Source: Agapanthus africanus | Lineage: Eukaryota > Streptophyta > Magnoliopsida > Asparagales > Amaryllidaceae | Direction: 5' to 3' | NCBI GenBank assembly: GCA_030015575.1 | Contig: JASDDO010000019.1 | Location: 515,130,986-515,194,985 of the forward strand | Length of the DNA: 64,000 nt | Shown here: positions 57,172 to 64,000 of the stretch, in pieces | Numbering within the stretch: position 1 is the stretch's first letter | How the letters are laid out: every line of letters starts with the position of its first letter | Made by a program: the position numbers and the translations under genes | Notes under the pieces: generated by a model | The model's input: only the letters and a program-made list of their open reading frames with translations | Database searches by the model: none | What the model was told of the DNA's origin: nothing

Positions 57172-59390
57172 ACTGCCAGTCATGTCGCAAAGATAAGATG
57201 ACCACAGCTCCGTTTATTGGAAACAGAGAAAGAGTTATTGAACTCTTGGAATTGATACATGATGATGTATGTAGGTCCCCTGTCTACACATGCTAGGACT
57301 GGTACTTTGTACTTCATTACATTCACTGAGGATCTCTCAAGATTCGGACATATGTTCCTATTGAAACATAAGTCTAAACCTTTTGAGAAATTCAATGAAT
57401 ATAAGTTAGAAGTAGAGAACCAAAAAGGGTATAAGTATTATGTCCTATGATGAGATCAGGGAGGAGAACACTTGAGCACGGAATTCCTGGACTGTTCTAA
57501 AGGAGAATGAGATTCTCTCTCAGCATTACTCCTCCGTATACACCACAGCACGTTGGTATATTGGGGCAGAGCAATTGCACCCTATGTGATATGGTGTGCT
57601 CTATGATGAGTATTACAGAGTTACTTATTTCCTTTTGGGACTTATGCACTTGAGAAGCTGCATACCTATTGAATTGAGCTCCAATCAAATCAGGTGCCTA
57701 CCACTCCATATTCGATATGGTATGGGAAGAGCCCATGTCTTAAGAAAGTTAAGATTTGGGGTTGTCTGGCCTATGTCTAAAAGCAATATCCGGACAAGCT
57801 CGAGGCAAGGTCAGTTCTGTGGAAGTTTGTTGGATATCCCAAGCATTAGCAAGGGAATATTTTCCACTGCACTGAGCAATAAAAGATGTTTTGTTTCTCA
57901 GCATGCCACATTTTAGAGAAAAGGAATTTCTTGTGAAGAAATTAGTGGTCATGAGGTAGAACTGGAAGGAGTTCCAGCTATACAAACTGCACCTGATGAT
58001 TTGGTAGAACTAGAGGATTCAATAGCTCCCAACAAACCTCAGCCTCTCCGCCGATCAGGTAGGATTCCTCACCCACCTGAGAGATACTTCGGTTTTCTCT
58101 ATGACAGTGGGAGCGAGGATTGCATCATGAGATGATGCCAACTAGTTTCGAGCAAGCATCAGGAGTGGGGACTCTGTGAGAATGGCCAGATGCTAAGCGA
58201 TCTGAGATGGAATCCATATACACCAACAAAGTATGGACTTTGATTGCTATATCTGAAGGGTTAAATTCCCATCAGGAGAAAGTATATCTTTAAAAGATTA
58301 CTTGGTGTACATGGAAAAATTGAGACTTTCAAAGCTATGACTTGTAGCAAAACGTTCTCGTCACTGACTAGGTGTGTATAATGATGAAACCTTTTCTAGT
58401 GCCTATGCTTAAGTCCATCCGGATCCTACTTGCCATTTCTGCATACCATGACTATGATATCTGGCGATTGGGTGTCATGACTGCTTTTCTAAATAATGAT
58501 TTAGAAGAGAGCGTTTATAAGTACACAGCCAGAGGACTTCGTAGATAGTGGGAGCAGCGGAAACGTGTGCAAGTTGATTTATGGGTTAAAGCAGGCATTG
58601 CGGTGTTAGAACATCTATTTTGATATTGTAGTCAAAGCGTTTGACTTTATCAAAATGGTAGATGAACCTTGTATATACAAAAAGGTAGTAGGGAGTATGG
58701 TGGTGATCCTCGTATTGTACGTGGATGACATACTCTTAATAGGTAATAAGTTTCCTATGCTACACTCGGTCAATCTCCTCTTATCACAAGGATTCTCCAT
58801 ATAGGATCAAGGTGATACCTCCTAAATCCTGGATGTTGGATCTATGAGATAGATCTAAGTGAATGTTAGGATTCTCACTAGGTGTAGTGAGATGGTATCA
58901 ATGGATCCTGAGGAGAATCACTGGATAGCTTCCAGCGTAGTAAGGTCGACTGAATATCAGTCACAGGCATTGTCTTTACCCTCGGTGAAGGGACGGTATG
59001 TTGAAAGAGTTCCAAGCTAGATACCGTGACATAATAGACGATAAAAGCTAGATACATTTGCTACCAAGGATGCTACCAAGGAAATAGTCTGGATGAATAT
59101 TAGTTCATGAAATGAACTTCGTTCCTACCATTGTGTGACATTAGAGTTGTGGCTTTGGCCTAGGAACCCCGTCCCATCAGTGATCCAGACATATTCTTAG
59201 GCAGTATCACCTGATCATGGAGATGGATGATCTCCAGGGAGATTGAGGTTAGGAGAGTTGACAAAGAGGACAACATGGCGGATCCACACACAAAGGCCTT
59301 TTCCCAAAAGAGTCTTTTATGGGATGGTTGAGTATGAGATACTTCAACTACTGTTGATTGTTGGGTAAGGGATACTACAACAGATAGCCC
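57172..59390 (+). pseudogene. Element G pol remnant, many frameshifts
   Basis: Starts abruptly inside the integrase zinc region (CQSC-like, at 57173) because the leader is joined to mid-pol. Recognisable pieces in several frames: integrase core (FITFTEDLSRFGHMFLLKHK, about 57310), the SGRIPHPPERYFGFL-like linker (about 58050), reverse transcriptase with YVDD at 58718-58729, and RNase H fragments to about 59300. Many stops and indels and no frame longer than about 100 codons: long dead and the oldest copia pol in the window. Confidence 0.88.
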
Positions 59391-59392
59391 TA

Positions 59393-59407
59393 GTGCAAGT
59401 GGGAGAT
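59393..59407 (+). other. Polypurine tract of element G
   Basis: GTGCAAGTGGGAGAT before the LTR start TGTTAG at 59408. Unchanged despite decay of pol. Confidence 0.82.
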
Positions 59408-61436
59408 TGTTAGTTATATGTATGCCCTAGAGGCCATTACTGTACATACGATGTATATTGTAGTGGATGCTTGGACATATATATGGAGGACTTTCTTGCT
59501 CGACATGATAGTATGCTATCTGGTTGCTCTTTATCTTAACATGTACTCTGATTGTCTCTATGTTACATGTTGATAAAGCCCTTAGGATGAGTATTTGACT
59601 ACCAGGACTATAATGCAGATCATACTAGTGGAGACTGTTTAGTCACTAAGTACATCTTTCAAATGTTCCTAGTCGTAGGTGTATCGAGACAGGACATTGA
59701 TATACCAGAGTAGACTAGCGTATAACTTCTCGACCCATGTAGATGGGCGATGGATGATCCCATATCCATTGGTGTTTGACATCAGAGACAGTATACGGGT
59801 GCTCAGTGGAGACTGGGTACACTGCACGGACTCGCTGAGAACTCCCAGATGGTATTATACCTCACGCTAGATGACAGTTCTTTGGTGACACTAGTACAGG
59901 TTAATCTGTAGACCCGAGATCATCATAGAGTCTTGTGTGATTCCAACTGTGCTTTGATTTCCACCTTACCACGTTCAAGAGAACGTGCAAAACGGTGGCT
60001 TTTGGGTACAGTCCCGAATCACATGGAGGCAATGAGCGATAGGAGGGGTTTCGTCTCTCCAAGTATTGGGGGTTGATGTTGCGCTGTGCTCGATTGGCTA
60101 TAACAAGAAGCCCTGGCTAGGGCTGCTTCAGAGATATACTGGTAAGTGTTATCGGTAGTTTCTCGACCCGTTATGAGCCTCACATCGGAACGACTTATCG
60201 AGTTAGTGGGGTCTGACGTTTACCACCCCTAGACGAGATATTTGACATATCAGACGAAGAGACCAGACTGTACGGTTGTGTTACTGATTGGATTCGCAGG
60301 AGTATGAGCAGGCTTGCTTGTTGATCTTCTGATCGATCAATACCCGGGTGGCCGTTACGTTTAGTAGACCGCTTGCGTCTTGTGGGTGTTTGATATGATC
60401 ATGACCTACTGCCGGCGTATTGACGAGTCTTTAGAGTCCTACACAGGGGTTTTCTGGCTCAAGATAAACGGAGTAGGAGCACATATTAGATATGTGTGGG
60501 ACCGAGATTGATACGATATGAGATACCGTATTCTATTCTCGCGTCATGTGACATCGCTCGGTTATATGAGATATAGCCGGGTTATCGGATCAAGTGTTGA
60601 TTCGATAAGTTGTTACATTTGATATTAGTTGGTTATATGTAATATATCCAGATTATTAAATCAATTGTTGGCTTAATGATTTAATGTATAAATATTTGAT
60701 ATATTAAATTATATTAACTAATATTAATTCACTTAAGATTTCTTTTCTCACTTGGATTGCGCACATTGTATATATGTGATATATGCAAGTGTACATTATT
60801 TTGTGTCATGCTTGATGATACATAGATATGGATCACCATACTTTGTTTAATTTCTAGTGTTTTATCTATTTTGGTAATTACAAAATGGTTGTATTTTTTT
60901 ATGGATGAAAGCTTGTAGAAGCTTGTAGTTATCTTTAACCAAGTCCACTCTTTTGTTTTGCCTTAGATTTTTATTAACCCAACCAATTAAACCTAGCCAT
61001 GGTTAACTCTCTATATAGGTTAAGGGATATCATATACTCACCATGGTTTATTTTCTAACCTCATGATATATTTTTCATTCACTTGATAATTATCATGAGA
61101 GTTATCTTCTTCTTCTTCCAAAAAAAGCTTTCTAGCTTCAATGGAGATGTGAGAAAATGAAATCTAAAGTGAGCCCACTTCCTACTTCATCATCCTCTAC
61201 TACTTGACATTTAGTATAGGGTGTTGCTTCACTAATTCCGTAATTAGTGAAGAGATAGCTTGGGTTAGTGTCTCCTCGACGTAGATCATCTTCGGTCTCG
61301 AAGACTTCGAAGCAAGCATGTTCGTTTCTTCATGGGAGCCTCTCTAGAGTCCGGAGTTCACAATCGCAGCGAAGGGACTACTACATGGAGCTATTGAAGT
61401 GAAGGACCGGTCTATAAAGGTTGTATTCCTTGCTCA
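59408..61436 (+). repeat. 3' LTR of element G, truncated by H
   Basis: Starts TGTTAGTTATATGTATGCCC. It matches the reverse complement of C's LTR up to the CCTTGCTCA block, where H's LTR starts. The last about 140 bp should resume beyond H, outside the window. Confidence 0.88.
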
Positions 61437-63610
61437 TGTTATTGATATGTATGCCCTAGAGGCCATTACTGTACATACGATGTATATTGTAGTGGATGCT
61501 TGGACATATATAGGAAGGACTTTCTTGCTCAACATGATAATATGCTATCTGGTTACTCTTTATCTTAATATGTACTCTGATTGTCTCTATATTACATGTT
61601 GATAAAGCCCTTAGGATGAGTACTTGACTACCAGGACTATGATGCAAATCATACTAGTGGGGACGGTGTAGTCGCTAAGTACATCCTTCAAATGTTCCTA
61701 GTCGTGGGAGTACCGAGACAGGGCATCGATACTCCAGAGTACACTAGCGTATGCGCTTCTTGACCCGTATGATGGGCGATGGATAATCCTATATCCATTG
61801 GTGTTTGACATCACAGAAGGTATACGGGTGCTTAGTGGAAACTGGGTATACTGGACGGACTCTCCGAGAACTCCCAGATGGTATTATACCTCACGTCAGA
61901 TGGCAGTTCTCTGGTGACACTGGTACAGATTAGTCTATAGACCCGAGATCATCATAGAGTCTTGTATGATTCCCACTGTGCTTTGATTTGCATCATACCT
62001 TGTCCAAGAGGGCGTGCAAAACGGTGGCTTTTGGGTATAGTCCCGAATCACATCGAGGCAATGAGCGATAGAAGGGGTTTCGTCTCTCCCGGTATAGGGA
62101 GTTGATGTTACGCTGTGTTCGATTAGCTATAACTGGAAATCCCTGGCAAGGATTGCTGAGATTTACTGGTAAGTGTTATCAGTAGTTTCTCGAACTGTTA
62201 TGGACCTTATATTGACACGACTTATCAAGCTACTAGGGTCTGACGTTAACCACCCCTAGGCGAGATATGCGACATATCAGACGAAGAGACCGGACTGTAC
62301 GGGATTGTTACTGGTTGGATTCACAGGAGAATGTACAGGCTTGCTTGTTGATCTTCTGATCGCTCAATACCTGGGTGGCTGTTACGTTTAGCTGACCGCT
62401 TGCAGCTTGTGGGTGTTTGATATGATCATCACCTACTGCTGGCGTGTTGACGATTCTTTAGAGTCCAACACAAAGGTTTCCTGGCTCAAGAAAAACGGAG
62501 TAGGAGCACATATGTGATATGTGCGGGACCGAGAATATTACGATATGAGATATCGTATTCCATTCTCGCGATATATGATATCGGCCGGGTATATGTGATA
62601 TAACCGGGTCATCGGATCAACTGTTGATTCGATGAATAGATACAGATTATATTAGTCGGTTATATGCGATATAGCCGGATTATCGGATCAAGTGTTGATT
62701 CGATAATTTAATGTATAATTATATATGTGATATATTAAGTTACATTGACTAATATAAGCTCACTTAAAGATTCTTTTTCTCACTTGGATAATACATTGAT
62801 ATATGTTAATTGTATTATTTTCTTTTGTTACAAAATATATTATATATGTGATATATAATATTATAACAAGTTAGGGTCACAAATGCAACATGTTTTGTGG
62901 AGATTAAACGAGTTAGGGTTTGATTTGGGTTAGCTTTTTCATGAAGCTTCTAGAAGCTTTATTTTGTTTTAAGCTAAGATATTTTGTATAGATATTTATT
63001 AACCCAACCCAAACCATTTACCTTAGGTTAATTCTCTACATGTGTTAAGCCCTTCATTGTTAACTCATGGTTGATTTGTAGCCATAGAAATAATTCATTA
63101 TTCATCACAAAAGAAATTCTTCTTCTTCTTCCTCTTGAAAAGCTTTCTAGCTTTTGGGTTTGTGATGATTTTGAGTGAGATAAAGAAAACAAATGAGAGC
63201 TAAATTCCTACTTCATCATCCTCATCTATTCTAGCGACTTAGATTAGGGTGTTTGCTTTGCTAATACTTGATTAGTGAAGCATGAGCTTGGGTTTGAGAT
63301 TCTTCAAGGTAGATCATCTTAGTTGTTGAAGATTGGAAGCAAGCTTGCATCTTTCTCTTCATGGAGCCTCTCTAGAATCCGGGTACATGATGATCGCGGC
63401 GAAGGGACCTCAACACGGAGCTTTTGAAGTGAAGGAACGGACTACAAAGGTTGTAATCCCTAACTCTTAGATGTAAAGTTGTTTACATGCTTTGTTAACC
63501 CTAATTATCTAGTAAAGATCCTCGTTTTAGGTTGTTCGGTACTTGAAAAAATTTAGCTTTGGCATGGTTGATGCCTTATGAGCCTTGTGATAGTGCCTAA
63601 TAACCCTACA
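61437..63610 (+). repeat. 5' LTR of element H (2174 bp)
   Basis: TGTTATTGATATGTATGCCC to CCCTACA. Holds two tandem palindromic modules at about 62586-62704 (e.g. ATCGGATCAACTGTTGATT at 62611 and its near-copy at 62682). Confidence 0.9.
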
Positions 63611-63611
63611 G

Positions 63612-63623
63612 TGGTATCAGAGC
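63612..63623 (+). other. Primer-binding site of element H
   Basis: TGGTATCAGAGC one base after the LTR end. Confidence 0.93.
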
Positions 63624-64000
63624 CAAGCTAGAGCATTAAGCGATGTGTAGACGAAGTATGAAGTCCGATCGAACTCCGAAACCCTGATAAATCCTAGTTT
63701 CTGGAAAAATTTTCAAAAGTTGAAATTTTTCATATTAAAAATACTCAGAAAATCATGCATAGAATTCTAAGAATTACTGTGAAGTACGAAACCATAACTC
63801 CATTAAGTCACCGCGGAACCGCGGCCAAACCATGCGTTTGGCGGCGGTTTCGCGGCCAAATTTGGGAGTTGGTGGCTCATACATCAGGGGTTTATTCTTG
63901 GGTACTTTTTCATGCTTCTGGGAATTTTTAGTTCTACTCAAGTGTGGAGCTTTCTGGGATATATTGGAAACTCCTTGATTCGATCGGAAAGTTTAACTTC
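63624..64000 (+). other. Element H leader, start
   Basis: Non-coding and collinear with B's leader. It carries the GC-rich hairpin at 63811-63855. Confidence 0.75.
63811..63855 (+). other. GC-rich hairpin 199 nt after PBS (element H)
   Basis: Two 20-nt arms (63811-63830, 63836-63855) around CATGC pair at 19 of 20 positions with one wobble. The only mismatch is G-G at the same place as in B. Inner stem CCAAAC / GTTTGG, different from B, E and A. Confidence 0.7.

Larger units (their letters stand above)
52899..61436 (+). mobile_element. Old Ty1/copia element G, 5'-truncated
   Basis: Plus-strand remnant: leader from about 52.9 kb (5' LTR and PBS not found), solo LTR inserted at 54115-56228, leader resumed 56229-57171, heavily decayed pol 57172-59390, PPT, 3' LTR 59408-61436 cut by H. 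The leader lacks the three shared-loop hairpins and the protease part because of an internal deletion at about 57171. Confidence 0.85.
61437..64000 (+). mobile_element. Ty1/copia element H, 5' part only
   Basis: 5' LTR 61437-63610, PBS 63612-63623, then leader to the window edge. Inserted in G's 3' LTR; GCTCA at 61432-61436 is the presumed left target duplication. Coding region outside the window. Confidence 0.9.

Overview
The window is plant nuclear DNA made almost wholly of nested LTR retrotransposons. No host gene, tRNA, rRNA or CRISPR array is supported. Most elements are Ty1/copia with long LTRs (about 1.9-2.2 kb), a primer-binding site (PBS) TGGTATCAGAGC matching the 3' end of initiator Met-tRNA, a polypurine tract AAGTGGGAGAT, and LTRs opening with TGTTAG/TGTTGG and a TATGCCCTAGAGGCC block. 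From memory of those families this resembles the Angela/BARE lineage. It suggests a large, repeat-rich angiosperm genome; the species cannot be told from the sequence.

Layout (element letters are mine). Bases 1-40555 are one Russian doll. Element C (minus) is the host: its 5' LTR is 38361-40555, its leader and the start of its ORF are in pieces, and the rest lies left of the window. C was hit by E (minus, complete, 26219-36790, flanking duplication TATCC/TACCC) and by A (minus, 4900-24564). A was hit in its leader by B (plus, complete, 10693-21259, flanking duplication AGTTC) and in its 3' LTR by D (plus, 1-4899, 5' end outside). C itself sits in F1, a fragment of a different long LTR (40556-41700). 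Bases 41701 to about 52.8 kb hold decayed, probably Ty3/gypsy-like long-LTR sequence (F1, F2, F3; LTR edges TGTCACGACCCG) with no recognisable coding. From about 52.9 kb to 61436 is an old, 5'-truncated copia copy G (plus), carrying a solo LTR (54115-56228, duplication TTCAC) in its leader. G's 3' LTR is cut by H (plus, 61437 onward), which leaves the window at its right edge.

Coding content: only A carries a gag (with a CCHC zinc knuckle) fused to protease, integrase, reverse transcriptase and RNase H. B, E and the remnant of C share a different ORF start that lacks gag entirely but keeps protease to RNase H, so they look like a gag-less, pol-bearing subfamily that needs Gag from elsewhere. 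Every pol copy is broken by a few stops or frameshifts, and B's reverse transcriptase also has YVDG in place of YVDD.

The most unusual signal is in the long leaders between PBS and ORF (about 2.9 kb in B and E). They hold a series of candidate RNA hairpins whose paired bases co-vary between copies: a GC-rich hairpin about 200 nt after the PBS, a nested long-arm hairpin, and three spaced hairpins whose loops share one sequence within each element while that sequence differs between elements. Conserved splice-site-like motifs suggest that part of the leader could be an intron.
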